The notes below the pieces were generated by a model. That model did no database searches. It was not told where the DNA came from and was given only the letters and a program-made list of their open reading frames with translations. DNA of 32,398 nt from Erysipelotrichaceae bacterium (GTDB lineage: Bacteria; Bacillota_I; Bacilli_A; Erysipelotrichales; Erysipelotrichaceae): positions 1 through 32,398 of the forward strand of contig JAFRLB010000061.1 of the NCBI GenBank assembly GCA_017431405.1, read 5' to 3'. Numbering within the stretch: the first letter of the stretch is position 1; each line of letters starts with the position of its first letter. Positions 8,264-15,485 of the stretch are shown here, one piece after another. The position numbers were made by a program, and so were the translations under genes.

Positions 8264-8290
8264 GCAAAAAATAGTAGTGTTTCCACTACT
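8264..8290 (-). terminator. Intrinsic terminator of the P-type ATPase-like gene
   Basis: On the minus strand, AGTAGTG and CACTACT (8273-8279 and 8284-8290) enclose a GAAA tetraloop and are followed by ATTTTTT. The TAG stop codon (8286-8288) lies inside the stem. Confidence 0.8.
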
Positions 8291-10187
8291 TCAGTTTTGA
8301 GGCATTCAGTACTGCCAGTACTGTAACAATGGCATCTATGCAATAGATCAGCCATAACGGTATCATTTCAATGAAACCGAGTACTATCAGTACTATTTTT
8401 ATTAAGGCACATAAGAGTATTGTCCAGGTAACATTTCTGCATGTTCTTCTGGCAATCTTACGTCCCTTTACCAGTCCTTCCAGTGATTCATACATCAGTA
8501 TTACATTACTGTTGGCAAAGGCACTGGCTGAATTCTTAACACCCATTGATATGCCCAATGTTGCGGTATCAAGAATCGGCTTATCCTTTTCACTTTCACC
8601 AACATAGGCAACATCTCTGCCCTGTCTTTCAAACAGCACGATCTTATCGATCTTATCCTGCTGGCTCATCTCACCAAATACGGCACTTAAGTTATAAACC
8701 TTCTTATAGCTTTCCAGTTCTTCCTGACTGTCAGCGCCAAATAAGGCAATGTTATTAACTTCCTGTTTCTTTAAGTCATTGACATGCTTGACAGCTTCTT
8801 CCTGACTGTTGTCTTCAAATAATACTGCACCAAGGTAGTTTTCCCTGTCACATACATAAACGGCGTTCTCCAGACTTTCATCAAGATTCTTTACCTTTAA
8901 CTGCTTCATGTATCTTAAGTTACCGATATGATACTGCTTACGGCCATATCTGGCACTTACACCCAGACCTGGCTCAACGGTAAAGTTATGAACCTTGGAA
9001 GGATCATAATTAATGTTCTGACTTTCAACAATTGCCTTGGCTAATTCATGATCACTATAGCTTTCAATTGCCGTAACGATGGTCATGAATTCATTCTCAT
9101 CCATCTCGGTCTTGATTTCTCTGACAATATACTTATCCTTTTTCAGGGTATCATTCTTATCAATGACCAGATAGTCAAATTCATTTAACAGTTCCAGATA
9201 TCTGGCTCCCTTAACCAATACACCGTTAGTCGCTGCCTTGCTGGTTCCGCAATAGAATGCCAGCGGGATAGAAAGTAACAGAGCCAATGGATAACTTATT
9301 GCCAGTAAGCAACAGGAGGCAAAGATGCTTTGCTGGTAAGTGGTATTCATGGCTGTAGGGCCTAATATTGAGTATCCTATTGCCACTATAACAACTGTCG
9401 GCGCAAAGAACTTATTGAACTTATGCAGGATCTCTTCAGCCTTGCTGTGAGACATCTTGCATTCACTTACTACTTCATTAATACGGCTGATGGTTGATTC
9501 TTCAAGTGTTCTGATGGCTTTAACAGTAATGGTATTACCGACGTTAACACTGCCGCCGGTAAGTACATCACCAACATGCACTTCTACTGGTTTCTTCTTA
9601 TTGTTCAGACTTCTGACGGAAATGATGGTATCACCTTCTGTGATGATACTGTCTACCGGTATTCTTTCATTATTATTAACCTGCAGTAACATTCCTTCAG
9701 TGATCTTATCATTACCAATGTTCATAATCTGGCCATCCTTTGACCAGTGAGCAGCAAACTTTACAGGTGTACTATTTAAGTTGATTTTATTCTTTATACC
9801 GGTAATAAACGTTCTGCAGAAATACTGGCACAGGCGGTATAACCAGATGACGATTACGGCGTCAAATCCCTTATCAATGTAGAAACAAGGCAAGGTAGCC
9901 AGCGAAATAAGTACTGAGCCTCTGTTAAGTCTGAACTTGATAATTGATTCATAGGCATCGATGATGATGTCATAGCCGCTTAGCATGTAACTTACAGCCA
10001 TGGCAATGTTATAAAAGTCACCTTCTAAGAAGAATACGGCCACCAGGAAAAAGATTACCGCAATAAGTAACCTTATTATTACTCCATCATTTTCAACAGT
10101 TACTTCATTATCAAATGACAAAAAGTCAATTGAACTGTTTTTTTCAATTTTCTGTGTCATTTCTGAAGTGTTTACCTGTTCTGTCAT
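8286..10187 (-). CDS. P-type (P1B-like) ATPase homologue with degenerate catalytic motifs
   Basis: The 633-residue product has heavy-metal P-type ATPase architecture: paired N-terminal helices, actuator domain (about 135-235), two central helices, phosphorylation/nucleotide domain (about 335-560) and two C-terminal helices. It lacks a metal-binding N-domain. The catalytic motifs differ from consensus. DKTGT is DKNDT (D343 kept), the actuator TGE is NNK (195-197), the CPC ion site is YPL (299-301), the HP of the nucleotide domain is HE (380-381), and GDGxND is GESEKD (530-535). GLGV and HIGN are kept. The frame is intact and the gene has its own promoter and terminator, so it is probably a functional protein with altered or no pumping. 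I chose the ATG at 10187 because GGAG lies 8 bases upstream; the TTG at 10211 precedes that site. Confidence 0.88.
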   Translation of the reverse strand: MTEQVNTSEMTQKIEKNSSIDFLSFDNEVTVENDGVIIRLLIAVIFFLVAVFFLEGDFYNIAMAVSYMLSGYDIIIDAYESIIKFRLNRGSVLISLATLPCFYIDKGFDAVIVIWLYRLCQYFCRTFITGIKNKINLNSTPVKFAAHWSKDGQIMNIGNDKITEGMLLQVNNNERIPVDSIITEGDTIISVRSLNNKKKPVEVHVGDVLTGGSVNVGNTITVKAIRTLEESTISRINEVVSECKMSHSKAEEILHKFNKFFAPTVVIVAIGYSILGPTAMNTTYQQSIFASCCLLAISYPLALLLSIPLAFYCGTSKAATNGVLVKGARYLELLNEFDYLVIDKNDTLKKDKYIVREIKTEMDENEFMTIVTAIESYSDHELAKAIVESQNINYDPSKVHNFTVEPGLGVSARYGRKQYHIGNLRYMKQLKVKNLDESLENAVYVCDRENYLGAVLFEDNSQEEAVKHVNDLKKQEVNNIALFGADSQEELESYKKVYNLSAVFGEMSQQDKIDKIVLFERQGRDVAYVGESEKDKPILDTATLGISMGVKNSASAFANSNVILMYESLEGLVKGRKIARRTCRNVTWTILLCALIKIVLIVLGFIEMIPLWLIYCIDAIVTVLAVLNASKLK

Positions 10188-10217
10188 TGTAGTAACTCCA
10201 ACCTCTGTCAATTTTAA

Positions 10218-10246
10218 ATGATATAGTATTATTCAAATCTTTGCAA
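10218..10246 (-). promoter_or_regulatory. Promoter of the P-type ATPase-like gene
   Basis: On the minus strand, -35 TTGCAA (10241-10246) and -10 TATCAT (10218-10223) are 17 bases apart, about 30 bases before the ATG at 10187. Confidence 0.6.
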
Positions 10247-10247
10247 C

Positions 10248-10278
10248 TAAAAGAGCTGTAAGCACTTGCCTACAGCTC
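10248..10278 (-). terminator. Intrinsic terminator of the nitroreductase gene
   Basis: On the minus strand GAGCTGTA and TACAGCTC (10271-10278 and 10253-10260) form an 8-bp stem extended by three inner pairs, followed by TTTT. The TAG stop codon (10270-10272) is part of the hairpin. Confidence 0.8.
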
Positions 10279-10785
10279 CTTAAACATCTCTTCTCTTGGA
10301 ATTCTCTTGGTATGATTGGGTGCCGGAACACTTGTTTCTGCAGCGTAACCTACTGGTAATAACATTATAACCTGTTCATTTTCCGGTAATTCAAATGCTT
10401 CATGAGCCTTGCTTGGTGCAAACCAGCCAACCCAGACACTGCCTAAGCCTAAACTTGCAGCTTCAAGCATCATGTGGTCACAAACGATTGATGCATCCTG
10501 AGTGCCTGAAGTAATTTCTTCTTCCAGATCATTATGCCATTCCTTATTCTTATCAACGGCGATCATGAATACGACAGGAGCGTTGTAGGCACATCTGGTA
10601 ACGTCTCTGATCTTCTGAATTGCTTCTTCACTCTTTAAGACATAGACTTTTACAGGCTGGAAATTCTTAGCTGAAGGAGCTGCCATTCCTGCCGCAATGA
10701 TCTTGTCCAGTTTTTCCTGTTCAACAGGTTTGTCTGCGAAATTTCTTACTGAATATCTTTCCTTTAACAGTTCTAATAATTCCAT
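10270..10785 (-). CDS. Nitroreductase family FMN-dependent oxidoreductase
   Basis: The 171-residue product is a small nitroreductase-like flavoprotein that should bind FMN and use NAD(P)H to reduce nitro groups, quinones or similar acceptors. The N-terminal FMN phosphate motif is present as R10, S12 and R14 (ERYSVRNF), followed by MAAPSAKNFQP. The helix SIVCDHMMLEAASLGLGSVWVGW is split by the usual AA-x-LGLG pattern, and PVGY lies near the C-terminus. Its length is at the short end of the family. AAAGGA precedes the ATG. It is monocistronic, ends in a hairpin terminator, and its probable -10 overlaps that of the divergent tRNA-Thr. The physiological substrate cannot be read from sequence. Confidence 0.92.
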   Translation of the reverse strand: MELLELLKERYSVRNFADKPVEQEKLDKIIAAGMAAPSAKNFQPVKVYVLKSEEAIQKIRDVTRCAYNAPVVFMIAVDKNKEWHNDLEEEITSGTQDASIVCDHMMLEAASLGLGSVWVGWFAPSKAHEAFELPENEQVIMLLPVGYAAETSVPAPNHTKRIPREEMFKEL

Positions 10786-10810
10786 CTTCTCTTTTCCTTT
10801 CGTTTTTCTA

Positions 10811-10839
10811 TTTACAGAAAACAGTTTTTTAATTATACT
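10811..10839 (+). promoter_or_regulatory. Promoter of tRNA-Thr
   Basis: -35 TTTACA (10811-10816) and -10 TATACT (10834-10839) are 17 bases apart and end 9 bases before the mature tRNA 5' end. A minus-strand TATAAT (10832-10837), suitable for the nitroreductase gene, overlaps this -10. Confidence 0.75.
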
Positions 10840-10848
10840 AAATGTACT

Positions 10849-10923
10849 GCCGGTTTAGCTCAGTGGTAGAGCACACCCTTGGTAGGGGTGGGGTCGTGAG
10901 TCCAATTCTCACATCCGGCACCA
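10849..10923 (+). tRNA. tRNA-Thr (GGT)
   Basis: The 75-base cloverleaf has acceptor GCCGGTT/ATCCGGC (one T-T mismatch at pair 6), a GCTC/GAGC D arm with loop AGTGGTA, anticodon stem CACCC/GGGTG with loop TTGGTAG (anticodon GGT), T stem GTGAG/CTCAC, discriminator A and encoded CCA. The T loop is TCCAATT, so the near-universal T55 is C, and position 38 is G. It has a clean promoter and a terminator, so it is likely expressed. Confidence 0.93.
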
Positions 10924-10933
10924 CTTGTACATG

Positions 10934-10955
10934 AACACACTTCGGTGTGTTTTTT
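10934..10955 (+). terminator. Intrinsic terminator of tRNA-Thr
   Basis: AACACAC and GTGTGTT (10934-10940, 10945-10951) enclose a TTCG tetraloop and run into T residues, 11 bases after the tRNA. On the minus strand no T-run follows, so it does not clearly end the convergent bcp transcript. Confidence 0.88.
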
Positions 10956-11409
10956 ATTTTATTTCATTCAGCATCTGCTCTGGATTGTCAGATGCATTTA
11001 CCATTTCAAAAGCCTTTATGATGATGCCGTTTTCATCGATCAGATATGTGCTTCTGACGATTCCGAAGTACTTACGGCCATACATGCTCTTTTCCTGCCA
11101 GGCACCATAAGCCTCAATTACCTCATGGTTTTCATCTGACAGAAGTGTAAATGGTAAGCCATATTTCTCTTCAAACTTCTTATGAGAAGCAACACTGTCC
11201 TTACTTACACCAAGTACTACTGCTCCCTTTTCCATGAACTGTGGATATAATGAAGCAAAGTTACAGGCCTGCTTTGTACAGCCTGAAGTATTATCCTTTG
11301 GATAGAAATACAGAATTACCTTCTTACCACGGTAATCTTCCAAAGAATGCATTTTGCCATTCTGATCAGGCAAGGTAAATGACGGTGCCTTTGTGTTCAA
11401 TTCCAACAT
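10954..11409 (-). CDS. bcp: Thioredoxin-dependent peroxiredoxin, Bcp/PrxQ type
   Basis: This cytoplasmic thiol peroxidase reduces hydrogen peroxide and organic hydroperoxides with thioredoxin as donor. The 151 residues match the family length. The active site is PKDNTSGCTKQAC, with the peroxidatic Cys44 and the resolving Cys49 five residues later, typical of the two-cysteine PrxQ subgroup. The start is the ATG at 11409, with AAAGGAAA upstream; an in-frame TTG at 11430 would extend into the preceding gene and lacks a site. It is the last gene of a four-gene minus-strand operon and begins one base after the stop of the DUF3842-like gene. Its TAA lies at the edge of the convergent tRNA-Thr terminator. 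Confidence 0.95.
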   Translation of the reverse strand: MLELNTKAPSFTLPDQNGKMHSLEDYRGKKVILYFYPKDNTSGCTKQACNFASLYPQFMEKGAVVLGVSKDSVASHKKFEEKYGLPFTLLSDENHEVIEAYGAWQEKSMYGRKYFGIVRSTYLIDENGIIIKAFEMVNASDNPEQMLNEIK

Positions 11410-11410
11410 C

Positions 11411-11818
11411 TTACTGTTTCCTTTCCGCAAGTATCAGATCACAAGCTTCCTTGATGTATTCAGTTACTGTTCTTTCCTCAACTCCAACAATGGCTATGTT
11501 GCACTTGTTCATTGGAATTAAGATTTTCCTGGCACCACTTTCGGAAACTGCCATGGCCATATTCGGGGTTATTTCACCCAATAAGGAATTGGCAGCGATG
11601 ATGCCCATTGGTCCAACAATGTAATCAGCGTTACGGCTGTTTACCACCACCGGATTTTCACCTGTAGCGGCCTGCACCCCTGTTTTCAACATGGCAGCCG
11701 TAGCTATGGCATTAGTGCCAATCGCGATAACCTCTTCACCAAAACCTGACTTTACCAGCTGTTCACAGACAGCCTTGCCGATCTTGCCGCCCTGTCCATC
11801 TATTACGACGATTTTCAT
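11411..11818 (-). CDS. DUF3842-like protein with Rossmann-type N-terminus
   Basis: The 135-residue product begins with MKIVVIDGQGGKIGK, a beta strand followed by a glycine-rich turn that suggests nucleotide or phosphate binding. A second strand EVIAIGTN and a conserved-looking GPMGIIAANSLLGE follow. It matches my memory of the DUF3842 family of anaerobic Firmicutes, which has no established function. There is no signal peptide or membrane segment, so it is cytoplasmic. It is packed tightly in its operon: the start is 2 bases after the stop of the NIF3-like gene and the stop is 1 base before bcp. This indicates co-expression, but I cannot assign a reaction. Confidence 0.8.
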   Translation of the reverse strand: MKIVVIDGQGGKIGKAVCEQLVKSGFGEEVIAIGTNAIATAAMLKTGVQAATGENPVVVNSRNADYIVGPMGIIAANSLLGEITPNMAMAVSESGARKILIPMNKCNIAIVGVEERTVTEYIKEACDLILAERKQ

Positions 11819-11820
11819 GA

Positions 11821-12672
11821 TTAATTCCTTCTTGTTAACATGGTGTAAGAGTCACCGGCCTGAATGAAGCTTACCTTTAAGTCAGCCGGTAAGATGGTTG
11901 GTAAGAATACTTCACCAAACCACTTCATGCCAGGTTCCTCAACATTGAAGTGGCCTGGAACCAGTATCTTTCTGTTCTGACCCAACATTGCCCCGTCACG
12001 CATGAAGATGGCAACTGTAAAGTCGGTGATTTCCATGGCCATGATGGTATCGATATTGTTTTCTTCAACGAACTGTAACATCTGATTATCCTGAGGTCCG
12101 ATCAAATGAGTTGGAATGAAGATACGTTTGGTCATGCCATCAAGATTACCCATTGTCTTCATACCGTTCAGATTCATTTTTTCCATTAAGTACTGTGCTA
12201 CTTCTCTGGTAGGAGTTTCCGGTATTTCAAATATCATCGGTCTTTCCTTATCGCCAACAATATAGTCAACCCAGCCTAACTCAGTAGCCAGGCCATAGAA
12301 GATGCCATCTTCTCTTCTGCCATTCCAGTCAACACCGGCATGAATGTGATCATGGTCACGCCATACCGTAATGCCTGTTTCATCAAGTAATGCCTTCTTA
12401 TATTTGAATGTACTGTTATTAGCCAGCCAGTCGGTATGGTCACCATGGTTCCAGAACAGTGATTCATGAGCCACGATCAGATTAGCCCCTGCCTTGGCAG
12501 CCTTTCTGATTACATCAACACTGGCATAGATGGTTGTTACTACGCCTGTACATTCCTTATCAACATCACCATATAAAACCTTGTCTCTGGTTGTTTCCGG
12601 TTTAATGACATTGCCATTCCATTCCTTATAGTGATGGTCCTTAATTAACTGAATAACTTCACTGATTTTCAT
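11821..12672 (-). CDS. NIF3-like dinuclear metal centre protein
   Basis: The 283-residue cytoplasmic protein resembles the NIF3 / GTP cyclohydrolase I type 2 family, which builds toroidal hexamers with a two-metal site in each subunit. Candidate metal ligands are H69 and E70 in AHESLFW, the histidine-rich RDHDHIHAG at 105-113, and GHFNVEE near residue 237, which corresponds to the family's C-terminal GHxxxE element. It departs from classical members in the first motif, which is usually HHP. The biochemical role of the family is unsettled. GGGAG lies about 9 bases before the ATG. It is the second gene of the operon, 22 bases after the beta-lactamase/NUDIX fusion. Confidence 0.85.
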   Translation of the reverse strand: MKISEVIQLIKDHHYKEWNGNVIKPETTRDKVLYGDVDKECTGVVTTIYASVDVIRKAAKAGANLIVAHESLFWNHGDHTDWLANNSTFKYKKALLDETGITVWRDHDHIHAGVDWNGRREDGIFYGLATELGWVDYIVGDKERPMIFEIPETPTREVAQYLMEKMNLNGMKTMGNLDGMTKRIFIPTHLIGPQDNQMLQFVEENNIDTIMAMEITDFTVAIFMRDGAMLGQNRKILVPGHFNVEEPGMKWFGEVFLPTILPADLKVSFIQAGDSYTMLTRRN

Positions 12673-12694
12673 ATTATACTTCTCCCTTATATTC

Positions 12695-13861
12695 TTATTT
12701 TATACTATTATTCCCTGATTCTCTTAACTTTTGAACCAGAATTCTATCAGCCGGACATAATTCCATTTTTTCTGCCTCATCTAAGCTTACCCATCTGGCA
12801 TCATTATGTTCCCTGAGCCTGTAATAATCATTTTCAAAATGACAGCCATATAAACTCAGGTGTACCTTCAAGTCAGGATACTGATAGTAACAGTCACATA
12901 GCTTATCATCAACAATAGTTACGGCATCAAGTTCCTCACTTAATTCTCGTTTCAACGCTTCACCACCGGTTTCACCCTTTTCAATCTTACCTCCAGGAAA
13001 CTCCCATCCTAGGCCTCTGGCCTTATAAAATGGTCTCTGACACAACAGGAACTTATTATCCTTACGAATGTAGCCGGCAACTACTTCTAATGGGATATCC
13101 TTTAGATGATCATAGATGATCTTGCCTATCTTACCTGCTTCACTGTCGCCATCATCTTCCTTAGGGAAGTCATAAACACTTACTCCTGCATAATATACGT
13201 GTCCGTTAATGACGATAATACCACAGTCATGATTAATGTGATCAAGTCCGCCTGTCTTATGATAGAAACGTACATTATCTGTAACATGTCTTAAAAACAG
13301 ACTTCTGTCCCGCTGTTTCAGAAGTATGTCCAGAGCCAGTTCACATAACTCTTTGGTCAGTATTTCCTTCTTATATAACCACTCATATACCTTACAGATG
13401 TCTTCATGACTCATGTAATTGTTTCGGCCGTTTTCAATTGCCTCATAGTCCATCATCTTTCTTTCAACAGCCGTATTTCTTAAGTCAAGAGATTTCAGAT
13501 ACTCATTTATGTTCTGAATGCCAAAGTATTCCAGTATTACATTGGTTGCGGTATTGTCAGAGTTTATGATCATCCAGGTTAATAACTCCTGTAATGAGTA
13601 CTCCCTTTCACCATATTCAAATACCCTGGTATCATCCAGTATTTCTTCCTTTCTGACCAGAAGCATCTGATCAAGAGAAACATTTCCCTTTTTAACCTCA
13701 TTAAGTACATAAACCATGACCGGAACCTTAATGATGGAAGCTGACACCAGTCTTGCATCATACAAGACATTTAATAATACGCTGCCATCAGTCAGATCCT
13801 TAACATATGCGGCGTATTCATACTGACGCTCCAATTCATTTATTCTTTCAATTAATTCCAT
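12695..13861 (-). CDS. Class A beta-lactamase-like serine hydrolase fused to a NUDIX hydrolase
   Basis: Residues 1-250 form a penicillin-recognising, class A beta-lactamase-like domain. SxxK is S42-I-I-K45, SDN is 101-103 and KTG is 202-204, so the serine acylation site is complete; a candidate for the deacylation glutamate is E140. Residues 258-380 form a MutT-like NUDIX domain with the box at G291, E297, R305, E306, E309 and E310 (RELSEEL), close to enzymes that hydrolyse damaged or surplus nucleoside triphosphates. There is no signal peptide, so both domains are predicted to be cytoplasmic, away from peptidoglycan. One continuous frame crosses the junction near residue 253. GGGAG lies 9 bases before the ATG. 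It is the first gene of an operon with NIF3-like, DUF3842-like and Bcp proteins. Confidence 0.92.
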   Translation of the reverse strand: MELIERINELERQYEYAAYVKDLTDGSVLLNVLYDARLVSASIIKVPVMVYVLNEVKKGNVSLDQMLLVRKEEILDDTRVFEYGEREYSLQELLTWMIINSDNTATNVILEYFGIQNINEYLKSLDLRNTAVERKMMDYEAIENGRNNYMSHEDICKVYEWLYKKEILTKELCELALDILLKQRDRSLFLRHVTDNVRFYHKTGGLDHINHDCGIIVINGHVYYAGVSVYDFPKEDDGDSEAGKIGKIIYDHLKDIPLEVVAGYIRKDNKFLLCQRPFYKARGLGWEFPGGKIEKGETGGEALKRELSEELDAVTIVDDKLCDCYYQYPDLKVHLSLYGCHFENDYYRLREHNDARWVSLDEAEKMELCPADRILVQKLRESGNNSIK

Positions 13862-13882
13862 GATTGCTAACTCCCTGAAATC

Positions 13883-13912
13883 ATTTTAGTCGAATCAAAC
13901 ATTTCATTTCAA
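13883..13912 (-). promoter_or_regulatory. Promoter of the beta-lactamase/NUDIX operon
   Basis: On the minus strand, -35 TTGAAA (13907-13912) and -10 TAAAAT (13883-13888) are 18 bases apart, about 21 bases before the ATG at 13861. Confidence 0.65.
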
Positions 13913-13944
13913 CATCTACAGTAAACAACACGAGGATACTCATA

Positions 13945-13973
13945 TTGTCTGGCAAAGGCTTCTTTGTTACAAT
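13945..13973 (+). promoter_or_regulatory. Promoter of the phosphatase/Pnkp-like/YhhN/CHAP operon
   Basis: -35 TTGTCT (13945-13950) and -10 TACAAT (13968-13973) are 17 bases apart, 48 bases before the ATG at 14022. It is divergent from the beta-lactamase/NUDIX operon promoter, with 32 bases between the two -35 boxes. Confidence 0.7.
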
Positions 13974-14021
13974 GAAGTTAGAATAAATACAAACATAATA
14001 AAAAAACAAAGGAGGATCAGC

Positions 14022-15485
14022 ATGGCTATCAGAAAGCTTACCATTCTCCATTCAAATGACATGCATGGAGACTTTCTCGCCGAAGCAAAGGACAACAAGG
14101 ACGTCGGTGGCGTCTCTCTTTTGTCCGGATACATTAATGAAGTAAGAAAGGAAGAAGACGATGTCATCTATGCCATTGCCGGTGACATGTTCAGAGGCTC
14201 AATAATTGACAGTGAGTACAAGGGCTTCTCAACCATTGAGTTAATGAACTTTCTCAACCCTGACGTTGTTACACTCGGCAATCATGAAGTTGACTATGGT
14301 CTGGCTCACTTATTGTTCCTGGAAAAGTGTGCCAAGTTCCCAATTGTCAATGCCAACATGTACATCAAGACAAATCATGTCCGTCTGTTCAAACCGCATA
14401 AGATCATAACATTAAACGGTCTGAATATTCTTTTTGTCGGCATCATTACCGAAGAAGTTCTGGCTTCTACTAAATCAGAGGAAATTATCGGAACCTTCGT
14501 TGACGTGTGGGATGCCGCCAAACAGGTTGGCACCATCATTGACAACTACAAGACCACCAAGATTGACTTAACGGTCTTACTTACCCACATCGGTTTTGAA
14601 GAAGATATACAACTGGCGAATCTATTAGACCCTAACTGGGGTGTAGACATCATCATTGGCGGTCACTCGCATACTCTTCTGACAAAACCAAAAGTAGTGA
14701 ATAACGTTCCGATAGTTCAGGTTGGTGTAGGCACTGATCAGATCGGACGCTTTGACATTACCATTGATACCGATGAACATAAGATGATCGACTATACCTG
14801 GAAAGTCGTACCTATCAACAGCGATACCGCTCCTGTCGATCCGATATTGGAAGACATCATTGCTTCATATAAGAAGGAAACAGACCGTAAGTATTCAAGA
14901 ATATTAACAACCTTTGAAAGAGAACTTACCCACCCTTCCAGATGTGAGGAAACTGAATTAGGAAACCTGTTCGCTGATCTGATGCAGGTAGACTCAAGTT
15001 TTGATGTCATGTTAATGGGAACAGGCTCCATCAGAAAGAAAAAACTGGGACCAATTGTCCAGTATCAGGACTTAAAGGAGTGCATTCCATTCGTTGGCCA
15101 GATCCACATGTTATCGGTAACCGGGGAACAGTTCAGGACCATGTGCCACAACTATCTGCGTAACAGTGTGGAAACCAAGGGTTCTTCAGAGTTCTACGCC
15201 GTAAGTAAGGGTGTAAAGCTGGTGTATGATTATTCCACTGATACCCTGGAAACATGTTCAATAAATGAACGTGAAGTGGAAAAAGCCGACATTATCAAGA
15301 TAGCTCTGCAGGATTTCCATTATAATAACTTTACAGAGTTCTTTGGTGTTCCATTTGATGAAGTAATCAAGAATGCCAAGCCAAGAGTAGTAGTCACAAA
15401 TGACTTCTCAATTTATGAAGAACTTTTAGTCAACTCAAATAAGATGGATTCACATGTAGAAGGAAGAATCATCATTAAGAAATGA
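14022..15485 (+). CDS. Cytoplasmic 5'-nucleotidase/2',3'-cyclic phosphodiesterase-type metallophosphatase
   Basis: The 487-residue product has the UshA-like two-domain layout: an N-terminal calcineurin-like metallophosphatase with D13-x-H15, G55-D56, GNHE (87-90), TH (189-190) and GHSH (215-218), and a C-terminal 5'-nucleotidase domain from about residue 290. Family members hydrolyse nucleoside monophosphates, UDP-sugars or cyclic nucleotides, usually in the periplasm or on the surface. Here there is no signal peptide or anchor, so it should act in the cytoplasm. AAAGGAGG lies 6 bases before the ATG. Its last four bases overlap the start of the Pnkp-like gene (ATGA), so the two are translationally coupled. 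The exact substrate is unknown. Confidence 0.92.
   Translation: MAIRKLTILHSNDMHGDFLAEAKDNKDVGGVSLLSGYINEVRKEEDDVIYAIAGDMFRGSIIDSEYKGFSTIELMNFLNPDVVTLGNHEVDYGLAHLLFLEKCAKFPIVNANMYIKTNHVRLFKPHKIITLNGLNILFVGIITEEVLASTKSEEIIGTFVDVWDAAKQVGTIIDNYKTTKIDLTVLLTHIGFEEDIQLANLLDPNWGVDIIIGGHSHTLLTKPKVVNNVPIVQVGVGTDQIGRFDITIDTDEHKMIDYTWKVVPINSDTAPVDPILEDIIASYKKETDRKYSRILTTFERELTHPSRCEETELGNLFADLMQVDSSFDVMLMGTGSIRKKKLGPIVQYQDLKECIPFVGQIHMLSVTGEQFRTMCHNYLRNSVETKGSSEFYAVSKGVKLVYDYSTDTLETCSINEREVEKADIIKIALQDFHYNNFTEFFGVPFDEVIKNAKPRVVVTNDFSIYEELLVNSNKMDSHVEGRIIIKK

Noticed and set aside
9457-9750. Plus-strand 97-codon frame inside the P-type ATPase-like gene
   Set aside because: It is antisense to a clearly coding region, has low-complexity Ser/Leu/Thr composition typical of shadow frames, and lacks a ribosome binding site.
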